Below are positions 9,421 through 18,914 of a DNA stretch of 64,000 nucleotides, piece by piece. The first letter of the stretch is position 1. Each line of letters opens with the position of its first letter. The notes beneath the pieces are model-generated. The model had not been told where the DNA came from and ran no database searches. It was given only the letters and a program-made list of their open reading frames with translations. This DNA comes from Thalassotalea litorea (GTDB lineage: Bacteria; Pseudomonadota; Gammaproteobacteria; Enterobacterales; Alteromonadaceae). Location: positions 345,923 to 409,922 of the forward strand of contig NZ_VCBC01000003.1 of NCBI RefSeq assembly GCF_005843925.1. The letters are read 5' to 3'. Both the position numbers and the translations under genes were made by a program.

Positions 9421-9969
9421 CTACTTGTTCTTAAAATCCGCATAGGGATCAAATTTTCCAGCCTCTTTGGATTCGACTGGCTTTCGTGGCGTTTCTTTTG
9501 TTGCCTGTTGACGATAAGGCTTGTCTTGGCTTTTACTACTGTAACTCGTGTCTCGTTGGTTGCGATTCCCTCGACTGTCACTTGCACTACGATTGTCTCT
9601 GTCTCGTGCGGACTGAGCGCGTTTTTCCTGCAAGCGCATACCATCTTCCACAGAAAGCTCTTGTGGGTCTTTTGGCTTTTGCTCCATCGGGACAATGCGA
9701 TCTCGCGGAGGTAATTCAAACATTGCGTCACTGGCACGGGGTAAGTTTTTGAATTGATAGAGGTAAAAGCTCTCGACTTTTTGTTGCGCCCAGTCAGTTT
9801 TCTTCAAAAACTTTAAGCTGGCTTTAATGCTAGGGTTCTGCTTAAAACAGTTCAGATTGATATAGGCTGCAAGAATATCCCAACCATAATGATCCACTAA
9901 CTGAGTGAGTACTTGCTCGAGACTTGTCCCGTGCAGTGGGTTGTTTTCATATTCTTCCGGAGTGTACAT
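9421..9969 (-). CDS. VF530 (DUF2132) DNA-binding domain protein with disordered tail
   Basis: A 182-aa protein. Residues 8-75 match the VF530/DUF2132 fold: [21 protein letters not shown], then [21 protein letters not shown] and a helix with [10 protein letters not shown]530 of Vibrio fischeri is a small helical protein with a DNA-binding-like fold. The last 100 residues are Arg/Asp/Ser/Gln/Lys-rich and probably unstructured, extending this copy beyond the usual 70-90 aa. It is monocistronic with its own terminator. The cellular role is unknown. Confidence 0.85.
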   Translation of the reverse strand: MYTPEEYENNPLHGTSLEQVLTQLVDHYGWDILAAYINLNCFKQNPSIKASLKFLKKTDWAQQKVESFYLYQFKNLPRASDAMFELPPRDRIVPMEQKPKDPQELSVEDGMRLQEKRAQSARDRDNRSASDSRGNRNQRDTSYSSKSQDKPYRQQATKETPRKPVESKEAGKFDPYADFKNK

Positions 9970-10168
9970 ATCTTGGCCTTATTTAAACTTCAAACGTGGT
10001 AAGGCTTCATTATAAAGGATTTTTGTGAACAAAGATTCTTTGAACATGGCTTGTTGTGTTGTTATCTCATTATTTTTTCGAAAAATTTAGAAACCTAAAC
10101 CATACTTCTTACTGGAAATAATAAAAAATAAAAAGGCGCTGTTCGTCTATAGGGATATATCTAACCGA

Positions 10169-10184
10169 GTTCTGAATTCAGAAC
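10169..10184. promoter_or_regulatory. Perfect 16-bp palindrome GTTCTGAATTCAGAAC
   Basis: An uninterrupted palindrome 25 bp upstream of the glycosyltransferase start codon, so it would lie in or near its promoter or leader. It could be a regulator site; no matching regulator is apparent. Confidence 0.4.
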
Positions 10185-10208
10185 AATCGATTATCTACGG
10201 GTTCCTAT

Positions 10209-11159
10209 ATGAATAATAAGCAAACTCAGCCTTTGGTTTCGGTAATTATACCTGTTTACAACGGGGAGCAGTATTTACCACGAACCGTTTCCTCTATTCT
10301 TGAACAAGAATATATAAATATTGAATTGATTTTCGTTAATGATGGCTCCAGTGATGAATCCGCAACGCTATTGGAATCATTTAAACAGCAAGACCCGCGG
10401 GTTAAAGTCTTCCATCAAGAAAATGCCGGTGTTGGTGCCGCGCGTAATTTTGCTGTTTCAAAAGCCAGTGGAGAGCTAATCGCGTTTTGTGATCAAGATG
10501 ATCTTTGGCATCCGCAAAAATTAGCGAAACAAGTACCATTATTTGCTAATCCCAAAGTGGGGTTGGCTTACTGTGGTGCTCTAAGCGAATATACCGAACG
10601 TCAGGGAATGCATACACCGACTTTTGAAGACAAATATCGCGGCGATGTGTTTGAGCACTTAATCCGTATAAATATGCTGACGTGCTGTACTGCGGTGATG
10701 CGTAAATCTCTTTTCGACTATGTCGGGGGATTTGACGCCGATAAGGAACTCATGGGCGTAGATGATTGGCATTTATGGTTGAAAGTTTCATTGTTCAGTG
10801 AATTTGACTATGTTGAAGAACACCTTGCCACCCATGTCTTTCATGGCGCCAACTATTCTCAAAATGATTCGGCAATGTACATTGCCGAATTAGTGTGTCT
10901 GGATAAAATAAAGAACTATCTTATTGAATTAAAGTTAGATAAAGACATTCCGTGGAGCAAAATTAAGTTTGCCAGCAGTATCCGTTATGGTAAGTCCTTC
11001 GTTTACTGCGGTTTATATAAGCTTGCCGGCGACACTTTCATTCAGGCGGATAGATGGGTCTCATCACCGAAATATCGATGGGTGGGACGATTACTTAAGG
11101 TTGTACCAGATATTCTATTACGATTCGGTCAACAAAGTCGGCGACTGTTAACCCGCTAG
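10209..11159 (+). CDS. Glycosyltransferase family 2
   Basis: A 316-aa GT-A fold protein. The N-terminus has the GT2 signature VSVIIPVYNGEQYL, then FVNDGSSDES, NAGVGAARN and the metal-binding acidic motif FCDQDDLWHP. It transfers a sugar from a nucleotide donor to a glycan or lipid-linked acceptor on the cytoplasmic face. It is followed after 31 bp by a sulfotransferase gene, suggesting the two decorate the same surface glycan. No other polysaccharide genes lie nearby. Confidence 0.88.
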   Translation: MNNKQTQPLVSVIIPVYNGEQYLPRTVSSILEQEYINIELIFVNDGSSDESATLLESFKQQDPRVKVFHQENAGVGAARNFAVSKASGELIAFCDQDDLWHPQKLAKQVPLFANPKVGLAYCGALSEYTERQGMHTPTFEDKYRGDVFEHLIRINMLTCCTAVMRKSLFDYVGGFDADKELMGVDDWHLWLKVSLFSEFDYVEEHLATHVFHGANYSQNDSAMYIAELVCLDKIKNYLIELKLDKDIPWSKIKFASSIRYGKSFVYCGLYKLAGDTFIQADRWVSSPKYRWVGRLLKVVPDILLRFGQQSRRLLTR

Positions 11160-11190
11160 AACCCTAGGCAAATGCGAAAGGAAAACGCGA

Positions 11191-12162
11191 TTGAAATCTG
11201 AAAACAACAATATAAAACAGCATAAAAATGCGGTGCGAACTCAAAAGGCCGTTATTGTTATCGGCATGCATCGCAGTGGAACATCGGCGTTATCCGGTGA
11301 ACTTTCTCGACTTGGTGTCTTTATGGGAAAGCATTTGCTCAAGCCGCAAAAAGGGGTAAATGATAAAGGTTTTTATGAAAATGCGCATTTGCTGGCGCTT
11401 AATGAACAGCTACTGGATAGAAATCAATTAAGCTGGGATTATCCGTTGCTGCCGCCGCCGTTTCCGGAATCTATCAGTGCGAAATTCAAACGAAAATCCC
11501 TGGCGTTTTTAGAAAAAGAATATGGAACTGCTCCGCTTTGGGGAATGAAAGATCCCAGAGTCTCTATTTTACTGCCGTTCTGGCATGAGGTTTTTCAGTC
11601 CGCTGATATCGAACCTATCTACGTTTTAATGATTAGAAACCCTCTGGAAGTTGCAGCATCCTTACACAAACGCGATAAGTTTAGTCAGGATAAAAGCCTG
11701 ATGCTGTGGCTTAATTACAACTTTTTTAGCTATTTGTATTCCGGGAAAAACGCTAGAGTGGTTATTGATTTTGAACAGTTACTCGAGCATCCAGACTCCG
11801 CGATGGAGCCTCTGGTCTCGAAATTGGCTATCGACGTGGAGCAAGGCCAAAGCTTTATCGATAAGAGTTTAAAGCGACAAGTCGTTGATGCCGTTGAGGT
11901 AACAGGAATACTTCCTACATTGGCTCTGGATTTGTATCGGGCGATTATTGACGACAACAAACCGAAAGTGGATAGCCTTTTTGAGCAATATCAGGTATAT
12001 CAATCGAGCATACACCCGGTACTGAAAGAACACTTGCAACAGGTACAGGCTAGTGAAGTGCACTTTCGTCATCGTTTTGAAAACCTATACGATAGTGTCA
12101 CCTGGCAATTGGTTCGGCCATTGAAAAAATTAGAAAGTATGCTGACAACTCGGCAGTTTTAA
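11191..12162 (+). CDS. Sulfotransferase family protein
   Basis: Starts with TTG at 11191, 7 bp after a good AAGGA site. The 323-aa product has the PAPS 5'-phosphosulfate-binding loop IGMHRSGTSAL near residue 25, and the 3'-phosphate-binding region around LMIRNPLEVAASLHKRD. These place it among P-loop sulfotransferases that move sulfate from PAPS to a carbohydrate hydroxyl. The C-terminal segment (FENLYDSVTWQLVRPLKKLE) resembles tails found on bacterial surface-glycan enzymes. It probably sulfates the product of the upstream glycosyltransferase, in line with a marine lifestyle. Confidence 0.8.
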   Translation: MKSENNNIKQHKNAVRTQKAVIVIGMHRSGTSALSGELSRLGVFMGKHLLKPQKGVNDKGFYENAHLLALNEQLLDRNQLSWDYPLLPPPFPESISAKFKRKSLAFLEKEYGTAPLWGMKDPRVSILLPFWHEVFQSADIEPIYVLMIRNPLEVAASLHKRDKFSQDKSLMLWLNYNFFSYLYSGKNARVVIDFEQLLEHPDSAMEPLVSKLAIDVEQGQSFIDKSLKRQVVDAVEVTGILPTLALDLYRAIIDDNKPKVDSLFEQYQVYQSSIHPVLKEHLQQVQASEVHFRHRFENLYDSVTWQLVRPLKKLESMLTTRQF

Positions 12163-12182
12163 ATTAGGAGGCGTGGCATTAT

Positions 12183-12905
12183 TTACACTAAGAAACTAAT
12201 GCCGTAGCCCGTCAATAGTACGCCGATGAATTTGCTGAACTGCTCACCTTTCGGCGCGATTTTTTCAATTAGCACCAATAAGGTTAAAATCAATATCCAC
12301 TGCAGGTTCATTACTCCAGTGACAAATAATATCGCCATCAAAAACCAGCAACAGCCTACGCAATAACTCCCGTGAGTAAACCCCAGATTTAAACCTCCCC
12401 TTAGCCCTTGTTTCCAGCCTTTACTAATGACGGCAAGCGGTGAACGGCAAAATTTTAAACATTGCTGCTTCCAGGGGGTGAATTGATACACACCGGCAAT
12501 AATCAAAATTGCCGCACTAAAATAGGCGTTAGCACTATCCATCATCGGGGTGAGCAGGGCGAGGTGATGGAACCAATACTGTAAAAATGTGACGAGTAAT
12601 GAATAAAGCGACCAGGCAATAATATAGCCGAGTACGAAGAATAAGGTCGGCGTATAGGATTGTTGATTGCTTAACTGTTGTTGATTGATTTTGTCAATGA
12701 GCATAATGACCGGAATGGCTGAGGGTAGCATCATGCCTGCCATCATAATGGCCCACATCACAAACAGCAGGAAAATATCGCTACTTTGCCACGTGGCAAC
12801 GGGATCCATATTCATGGTCATGCCAAATAGCATGTAATGCCAACTTAAATAAATAACAAATATTAACGTTGTGAAGATAAACAGTCTGTGTATGTTCAGT
12901 GACAT
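12183..12905 (-). CDS. DUF2182 family membrane protein
   Basis: A 240-aa protein with about six membrane helices. Diagnostic patches are the MWAIMMAGMMLPSAIPVIML helix and, near the end, GGLNLGFTHGSYCVGCCW followed by MAILFVTGVMNLQWI. DUF2182 proteins are Met/His/Cys-rich inner-membrane proteins, often encoded with DUF1326 proteins, as here (204 bp upstream on the same strand). The CxxxGCC-type site suggests metal handling, possibly copper, but no function is established that I can cite. Confidence 0.85.
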   Translation of the reverse strand: MSLNIHRLFIFTTLIFVIYLSWHYMLFGMTMNMDPVATWQSSDIFLLFVMWAIMMAGMMLPSAIPVIMLIDKINQQQLSNQQSYTPTLFFVLGYIIAWSLYSLLVTFLQYWFHHLALLTPMMDSANAYFSAAILIIAGVYQFTPWKQQCLKFCRSPLAVISKGWKQGLRGGLNLGFTHGSYCVGCCWFLMAILFVTGVMNLQWILILTLLVLIEKIAPKGEQFSKFIGVLLTGYGISFLV

Positions 12906-13109
12906 AGTCTTTCGCGCCGTGTGCCAGGTAATATTCAGTACCTGAAGTTGTTATTTTTAAGACATTATCCCCCTCCCAGATCTAAAAGGTAGGATTAAAC
13001 TCGCCCCATTCTTTAATAAAGCCTAACAAAAAAGCCTTGTTTTAGCCTGCCTTAGGGTTTTGAGCAAATTACGCGTCGTAATGAACGATAGGTTTCCTGA
13101 TCGGGAAAC

Positions 13110-13736
13110 TTAGCCATTCGGCCAGTTTACAATCGCATTTGCAGCAAACGTATCGTCAAAATTAAATGCGATATTGCCATGATTGACTTTTAACGCTTTG
13201 GTACGACCAACTTTACCGTCATTCCATAAAAAACCGCCGCCGGGATAGGTAATATGTACTCGATTTTCGTCACCGGTAACAGGATTCACATGCGGGGTTT
13301 GTTCTGCTTCTAATATGCCATCTATCGCAACCGTGGAGTTGAATTCATTCACCTTGAGTTTGATGTCTGCCATAATTGGTCCGTCGAATGCGCTGAATAA
13401 TGAGGCGATTGCAGTTACGGGCATACCGCCGTGCTGACCAGACATGATGGTTGCCATTGCACTGACTTGCTCTGCCGTGGCGGATTTATCAATAAACAAA
13501 GCCCCATCGCCATTGCCTTCATGCATGGCTTTTGGCCATGATGCAACGAGCACCATTTTTACCCCTGCAAGATCAAGTTCATTTAAGTGACCTTCGATCA
13601 CTTCATAACCAATAATTGCCTGGCAACCTCCATCTTCACTGGTTGGAAAGCCAGCAAATTGACATCCACAACCATGGTTACAACTACAGCTTTCGATGTT
13701 ATGCATTTTCAGCGACCAATTCTGTTGTTCTGACAT
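13110..13736 (-). CDS. DUF1326 family protein
   Basis: A 208-aa cytosolic protein with the typical N-terminal cysteine cluster SCSCNHGCGCQF near residue 17, then a single-domain body with GDGALFID and SAMATIMSGQHGGMP. DUF1326 proteins usually pair with DUF2182 membrane proteins. The clustered cysteines suggest metal binding. The gene has a clear ribosome site (AGGAG just before the ATG). Function is unknown. Confidence 0.85.
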   Translation of the reverse strand: MSEQQNWSLKMHNIESCSCNHGCGCQFAGFPTSEDGGCQAIIGYEVIEGHLNELDLAGVKMVLVASWPKAMHEGNGDGALFIDKSATAEQVSAMATIMSGQHGGMPVTAIASLFSAFDGPIMADIKLKVNEFNSTVAIDGILEAEQTPHVNPVTGDENRVHITYPGGGFLWNDGKVGRTKALKVNHGNIAFNFDDTFAANAIVNWPNG

Positions 13737-13963
13737 AAGTATCTCCTAGAGAAACAGGGTTAGATCCAATTCCATTGAGTATAGGACAACAGCGCTGAAT
13801 TGATGGCTTGCTTCTTGAATTTTAATTGATTACATTGACCAGCATGTTTAAGCCTTTGCGGGCAACGGGTATACTAGCGAAAAGACTTAGAATGCAGGAA
13901 AATCCGATGCCTGTTCCATTAATCGATTTTTATTTAAACCATTATTCATCGTAGAAGTAGTTG

Positions 13964-14809
13964 ATGACTCCAGATTTATTATTCCACAAAACCTATACGC
14001 ACTCGTCCAGTAAGGAATGGGTGGTTTTTGTCCATGGTGCTGGCGGTAGTTCCAATATTTGGTTTCGCCAAATCAAGGCATTTAAAAAGCATTTTAATGT
14101 ATTACTTTTAGATTTGCGGGGGCATGGCGAGTCAGCACCCTTGAAAACAAAAAGCTTGTTGCCTTCACGCTATACTTTTAAAGATGTCAGCCAGGATATT
14201 TTGCATGTATTGGATCACCTTGCAATTAGTCGAGCTCATTTTGTCGGGATATCCCTTGGTACTATCTTAATTCGGAATATTGAAGAGTTAGCGCCAGAGC
14301 GAGTCAAGTCTATGGTGCTCGGAGGTGCGGTAACTCAGTTTAACTTCCGCTCGGCATTTTTGGTGAAACTTGGTGATATGTTCAAACACGTAATGCCTTA
14401 TATGTGGCTCTACAGGTTATTCGCTTTTGTCTTAATGCCGAAAAAATCGCAAAGCTTGTCCCGCAATATGTTTATTCGCGATGCCAAAAAACTTTGCCAA
14501 AAGGAGTTTAAGCGATGGTTTAAGCTGGCCGGAGATGTGAACCCTTTAATGAAGTTTTATAAGGAAAGTCGAACTAAGACGCCTTTGCTTTATTTGATGG
14601 GCGAGGAAGATCATATGTTTATCGGTCCGGTGCGCGAATCTGCGGCTCGCCATCCTAGCGCACAATTACAGGAAATCGCTGACAGTGGCCACGTTTGTAA
14701 TGTTGATCAGGCGGTTACCTTCAACCAGTATTCGATTGACTTTATTCAGTCACAAATCTCCATTGATGTTGAACCGCAGCAAGAGGCAGATATTGTTCTA
14801 CGTCGCTAA
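13964..14809 (+). CDS. Alpha/beta hydrolase
   Basis: The ATG at 13964 directly follows an in-frame TTG. The 281-aa protein has the alpha/beta-hydrolase order: oxyanion-hole HGAGGSS near residue 23, LDLRGHGES, nucleophile elbow VGISLGT, a helical cap (about residues 125-200), an acidic GEEDHMF and the catalytic His in DSGHVCN. It hydrolyses an ester, amide or similar bond in the cytoplasm. Substrate unknown. It faces the idi gene tail-to-tail. Confidence 0.85.
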   Translation: MTPDLLFHKTYTHSSSKEWVVFVHGAGGSSNIWFRQIKAFKKHFNVLLLDLRGHGESAPLKTKSLLPSRYTFKDVSQDILHVLDHLAISRAHFVGISLGTILIRNIEELAPERVKSMVLGGAVTQFNFRSAFLVKLGDMFKHVMPYMWLYRLFAFVLMPKKSQSLSRNMFIRDAKKLCQKEFKRWFKLAGDVNPLMKFYKESRTKTPLLYLMGEEDHMFIGPVRESAARHPSAQLQEIADSGHVCNVDQAVTFNQYSIDFIQSQISIDVEPQQEADIVLRR

Positions 14810-14849
14810 AGCCTAATACTTTTCTAAACCGCTATCGGCTGACACAATC

Positions 14850-15476
14850 CTATATTGCCAGCTCAGTAAGTGCCTCGCGGGTTTTCGAAAAAACAGCGCT
14901 AAACCAGGCAGTAAACCTCGGTTCAGATTTAAATTTGCTGTTGCTCAGGGGCTGGCTTTGGGCTTGGTGTTCGGATTGATTATCGGCTTGAATCTCTGAA
15001 TAATCCAATGCCGCTTCAATTTCGGCTTCGGTCCACCATCGACAAGCCATCACTTCATCGGGGTTTGGCGATAGCCTTATTACCGGACACTCACACAACA
15101 GGATATGATCATATTCATGTTCAATTAAGCCATTTTCCAATTGTGCTTTGTAAATTATATGCCCGATACTTTTAAAACGCAGCGGCGTAAACAAGCCTAG
15201 CTCTTCACCCATGCGGCGAAGCGCAGCGACGGAGATCAGCTCGTAATTTCTTGGGTGTGAGCAAACGGTATTACTCCACAACCCACCACTATGATACTTA
15301 TGCAATGCACGCTGTTGTAGCAAAAATTCTACGCCTTCATCGGTATGTCGAAATATCATCACTGAGAACGCCAGGTGCAAATCGCCATCGAAGTGAGCGG
15401 CAAGTTTTTCTTTAAGGCCGATAGGCTTGCCTTTTATGTCGCAAAGCACAACTTGCTCTTGATGATCAGACGGCAT
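14850..15476 (-). CDS. idi: Isopentenyl-diphosphate delta-isomerase, type I
   Basis: A 208-aa Nudix-fold enzyme that interconverts IPP and DMAPP for isoprenoid synthesis. Visible are the N-terminal LCDIKGKPIGLKEKLAAH, the catalytic Cys in NTVCSHP, the Nudix-like helix ALRRMGEELG and the catalytic Glu region in IEHEYDH. The C-terminal 25 residues extend slightly past the usual ~180 aa with a Gln/Ser-rich insert (about 170-185). In bacteria using the MEP pathway, as most gammaproteobacteria do, this enzyme is accessory. It appears monocistronic. Confidence 0.92.
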   Translation of the reverse strand: MPSDHQEQVVLCDIKGKPIGLKEKLAAHFDGDLHLAFSVMIFRHTDEGVEFLLQQRALHKYHSGGLWSNTVCSHPRNYELISVAALRRMGEELGLFTPLRFKSIGHIIYKAQLENGLIEHEYDHILLCECPVIRLSPNPDEVMACRWWTEAEIEAALDYSEIQADNQSEHQAQSQPLSNSKFKSEPRFTAWFSAVFSKTREALTELAI

Positions 15477-15663
15477 AATTCACTACAAAATTCGATTACT
15501 GATTCTTAAAGTTTAGTCTGAAACTGAAGCCATGCTGTAACTTTGCTGTGAACCGGATATCGTTTCTTGTTCAATCGGTGGCATTTCATCTACGCTTAGA
15601 AGTGATGAATGCAACCTACGCAAGGGTAAAGCGTCATCCTTAATCAGCTATGAGGGCAATGTT

Positions 15664-15957
15664 ATGTCGAAGTTTAATCGCCGTTCGTTTTTAAAGTTAT
15701 CTTCCACTTCAGTGATCGGAATCACATTAGGCGGGATCTCCTTGAAAAGTCTGGCCGCCGAGAAATTGGACTTAGATGACCCAACGGCGAAAGCGTTAAA
15801 GTATGTCCATAAATCTGCAGAGGAAGGAAAGAATTGCGCGAATTGCGCACACGTGCAGGCGGGGGACGATCCAGAGTGGAAACCCTGTGCATTATTTCCG
15901 AATAAACTGGTCAACAATAATGGCTGGTGCAGTGCCTGGATGCAAAAAGCCGGTTGA
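15664..15957 (+). CDS. High-potential iron-sulfur protein (HiPIP)
   Basis: A 97-aa precursor with a twin-arginine signal (NRRSFLKL at residues 5-12) cut after about SLAA. The mature 60-65 aa domain holds four cysteines at 58, 61, 75 and 89 (CxxC-x13-C-x13-C), the HiPIP spacing that ligates a [4Fe-4S] cluster. HiPIPs are periplasmic electron carriers between the bc1 complex and terminal oxidases or photosynthetic centres. Tat export fits folding with its cluster in the cytoplasm. It is monocistronic, and its partner is not visible here. Confidence 0.92.
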   Translation: MSKFNRRSFLKLSSTSVIGITLGGISLKSLAAEKLDLDDPTAKALKYVHKSAEEGKNCANCAHVQAGDDPEWKPCALFPNKLVNNNGWCSAWMQKAG

Positions 15958-15977
15958 TAGTGAATGCAGTGTCTGCT

Positions 15978-17111
15978 CTAGGGGAGTGAAACTGCATAGA
16001 GCAGGCAATCAGACAAAGCGATATCAACGCGATTGGTGATCATAAACAGACGCAGATTTGTTTTGCATTGCAACTGTTCGCCCTGCAACTGAAAGAGGTC
16101 GTGGATTCTTTCCTGGCCTTGCTCGTCCTTTGCGCTTAGTGCTGAAAACCCTCGCGGTGTGGCCCAACCAAGCGTTTTTCCTGCTTGCCAGTTAGCAAAA
16201 TTGAACCTGTCGATATCGGCGAGTAGGGTAATATCAAAATCTGGATTTTTTCTGGGTCCATAACCTAATTTCACCTCTTTGTTCGGGAGAATTTCGAGAC
16301 GAATTGGGTCGTTGAGGATAATGCTTGGTTCACTGTCTTCTTTTAATTCTGGCAGAGTCGCCAGCATCAATCGATGTATTCCCGTATATGCGGTTTGTGC
16401 CGCCAATTCATCACCAGTTCCACCACATTCAATGGTCACGCAGGGAAACGAAAATGCAAGTTCAAACAAGGCGCCGATATTAATATTTGAGCGCACGGTA
16501 TAGGGACTAAATTGTTTACACAACAATAAATGCGCATCGCTGACATGACGTATCACGCTAAATGCCGGACTGGCCCCAGAAGTATTGTGAAGATCAATGA
16601 GCCAGCGAGGATTGAGAGCGTTAATAAATCGCCAGATACGATATGCCAAAATTTGTGGCTCGGAATAATCATCAGGCAAGGATAATATGGGTTGTGATTT
16701 TCCGATAGTTTTTGACTGGCTAACTCGTTGGTGAATATTTTGCAGGGTTTTCTCGGTAAAACAACGGTTTAAATCGGCTGCGCCAGGTAGCATCCGGTGA
16801 AAAAACAAAGGTTCAGTCGCTGCCGCTTTGACGGATGCGACAAGAATATAAGTGTCATATAAAGGGACCGGTGGATTACTAATAAGTCGTCTTAACGCTT
16901 CGATGCCTGACGTTTCATTACCGTGTAACAAGGTTGTAAATAATTGTGGTTGTGTGTGTCTTTCCCGTGCGGGAAAAACCACAATAAAGGGCTGATTGTC
17001 AAAATTCCGGATAAAATTATCGAGACTATCCTGAGCATCAAGCTGCTGCGGTGTATACAGTTTAAAGCCGAGATTATTTGCTGCGCTGACGATGTTCGAA
17101 GAAATTGTCAT
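15978..17111 (-). CDS. Succinylglutamate desuccinylase/aspartoacylase-like M14 family hydrolase
   Basis: The ATG at 17111 overlaps the stop of the upstream ligase gene by 4 bp (ATGA), favouring translational coupling; an in-frame ATG at 17129 is the alternative. The roughly 377-aa protein has the zinc site HGNETSGIEA with the second His in WLIDLHNTSGASPAF and a likely catalytic Glu in VTIECGGTGDE. It should cleave an N-acyl amino acid or amide. Its fixed partner, the GCS2-like ligase, suggests it trims or recycles the ligase product or a related gamma-glutamyl compound; this is inference. Confidence 0.8.
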   Translation of the reverse strand: MTISSNIVSAANNLGFKLYTPQQLDAQDSLDNFIRNFDNQPFIVVFPARERHTQPQLFTTLLHGNETSGIEALRRLISNPPVPLYDTYILVASVKAAATEPLFFHRMLPGAADLNRCFTEKTLQNIHQRVSQSKTIGKSQPILSLPDDYSEPQILAYRIWRFINALNPRWLIDLHNTSGASPAFSVIRHVSDAHLLLCKQFSPYTVRSNINIGALFELAFSFPCVTIECGGTGDELAAQTAYTGIHRLMLATLPELKEDSEPSIILNDPIRLEILPNKEVKLGYGPRKNPDFDITLLADIDRFNFANWQAGKTLGWATPRGFSALSAKDEQGQERIHDLFQLQGEQLQCKTNLRLFMITNRVDIALSDCLLYAVSLP

Positions 17112-18583
17112 CGCGCACTCGTTTGCCATTCACTGACGGGTAGATCCTGACGTTGATAGACCATATATTGCTGTAACATTTGCGCCAAGGCTTGTTGTTT
17201 AGGGTAGGTTGCTTTTAGCGCATTGAGTTGTTGTCGTTGCCAGCAAGCACCGGAAGTCTGGGCCTTCCAACGCTTTTTGAAAATCGTCAGCCAACGCGTT
17301 GCTTCTACTTCATCGACGCCAATTTTGATTAATCCTTCCCAGGCCTTTGGCCACAAAAGCGTCAAAATTTCATCCGCGGAATGCTCTTCTAATCCAAACC
17401 CATTTGCTTTAGGCCAGATCAGTTTCGCATGAATGCCGTGTTTTGCGGCGCGATAAAAATTATATTCCGCGTATTTAAAGGGAAGTTTCACTAGCAGGGA
17501 TTCGATGTCGTCAGCAAGGCCGTGTGCCAGGCCTGTCATGACCGCCGCATTCGCAACCATATCGGATACCGTTGGTCCTGCAGGCAAGGTTCTTAATTCG
17601 ACGCGAAGGTGGCCTTTATCGTGATGATCATAGATACCACGGTTCCAGCTCCAAACCGTTCCCTGGTGCAGCTGCAATTCTTCAAGTTTTGGCAGGTGCT
17701 TATTATTGCGCGGATCTTCGGGATAAATTTCTGAAAAGATCGGTTCGTACAATCGACTATTACTGGCAAAAAGTTCCCATAATCCATGACGATTCCATTC
17801 TTGACCATAAACGACTCTTGGTGGGCAACGCCATTCTTTGTGGTCGCGCCGGGTATCAATAGATTGTTTAAATAACGCGATTCTTGTCTCGTCCCATAAC
17901 TCGTGACCAAGTAATGTAGGCGAGTTGCAGCAATAAGCCAGAACAGGTGCTGTGATTAACTGTACCGCATTGTATATATTCGAAAACTTTTCTGTGGGTA
18001 CGCGAATATGCAGTTGAAATGAAGTGCCAGCCCCCTCAAAAGCGATGGACTTGGTGGTGAGCTTGAATGGGTCTTTACCATCAATATTCAATTGAAAAGG
18101 TTCGCCCCTGTCTTTAAGTAATAAGGTGGAAAACAGCTTATACCGTTGCATATCCGAGAGTACATCATCGTTAAGATCTAAGTCGGACAGGGTCGGAAGA
18201 ATACCGATACTTACCAGCTCATTTTGTTTTTCATTGGCGACCTTATTCGTTGCTGCAATAAGCGCTTTTATTTCCTCTGCAAGACGAGTAAATGGCATAC
18301 CAAGGGTAGGTTGAGGGCTTAGATTGAATTCTAGGTTATAACGATTTAATTCCAACGTCTGCCGAGGATCCTGGCATTGTTCCAGCAACCATTGATTGCA
18401 GTGACTTGCCTGCCCAGACCGGTCAATAATGTTCGTTTCCAGTTCCGCGCCAATGCTAAGAGGTCCCTGACCAAAATCCGGCTGTTTTAATACTTCTTTT
18501 AGGGTGATCAATTGCTCGTCAAGGCGCTGCTTGAATAGGGTGGAGTCTTGATCCTCCTCTTTCGTAAATATTTCTCTGCCCAT
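17108..18583 (-). CDS. Glutamate-cysteine ligase family (GCS2-like carboxylate-amine ligase)
   Basis: The ATG at 18583, with GGGA about 9 bp upstream, is preferred to a TTG seven codons earlier; the product is 491 aa. Family marks are IGAELETNI near residue 44, FNLSPQP, GAGTSFQLHI and VELRTLPAGP. It belongs to the ATP-dependent glutamate-cysteine ligase superfamily, but the set is closer to uncharacterised GCS2/YbdK-type ligases than to the classical GshA. It joins an amino acid carboxylate to an amine through an acyl phosphate. It is coupled to the desuccinylase-like gene through an ATGA overlap. Confidence 0.75.
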   Translation of the reverse strand: MGREIFTKEEDQDSTLFKQRLDEQLITLKEVLKQPDFGQGPLSIGAELETNIIDRSGQASHCNQWLLEQCQDPRQTLELNRYNLEFNLSPQPTLGMPFTRLAEEIKALIAATNKVANEKQNELVSIGILPTLSDLDLNDDVLSDMQRYKLFSTLLLKDRGEPFQLNIDGKDPFKLTTKSIAFEGAGTSFQLHIRVPTEKFSNIYNAVQLITAPVLAYCCNSPTLLGHELWDETRIALFKQSIDTRRDHKEWRCPPRVVYGQEWNRHGLWELFASNSRLYEPIFSEIYPEDPRNNKHLPKLEELQLHQGTVWSWNRGIYDHHDKGHLRVELRTLPAGPTVSDMVANAAVMTGLAHGLADDIESLLVKLPFKYAEYNFYRAAKHGIHAKLIWPKANGFGLEEHSADEILTLLWPKAWEGLIKIGVDEVEATRWLTIFKKRWKAQTSGACWQRQQLNALKATYPKQQALAQMLQQYMVYQRQDLPVSEWQTSAR

Positions 18584-18914
18584 GCGCTTTCCCTTTAAAT
18601 GCAATTAAAACATCGGTGCCTTAGCTAAACCTGATAAACAAGCCTGATTATAATTTTATTGTAGTTGATTGAATCAATAGTCATTGTTCAGCTTTAGAAT
18701 ATGCGAAATTGCATCGCGAGTTTTGATAAATTCATCGGCGTTTGATCTGGATCATCTAAACCACAGTTGCGCGAGCCAGTTGAACTATAATTAGGTATGG
18801 ATGCTACAGCGTTATTGTGTATTTAAACTCGCAAGTGTTTGCAACCGAGCCATCACTTGCTAAGCGCTGCAAATCCTACTTTTCATTCAGTGTGTTTGTC
18901 AGGAGGCAGTAGTT
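18584..18914. other. Divergent intergenic region with an FNR/CRP-family-like site
   Basis: No ORF is supported here. TTGATCTGGATCAT at 18742-18755 resembles the FNR/ANR box TTGAT-N4-ATCAA with one mismatch. It lies about 160 bp upstream of the YbaK-like gene and on the far side of the ligase promoter region. Confidence 0.35.
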
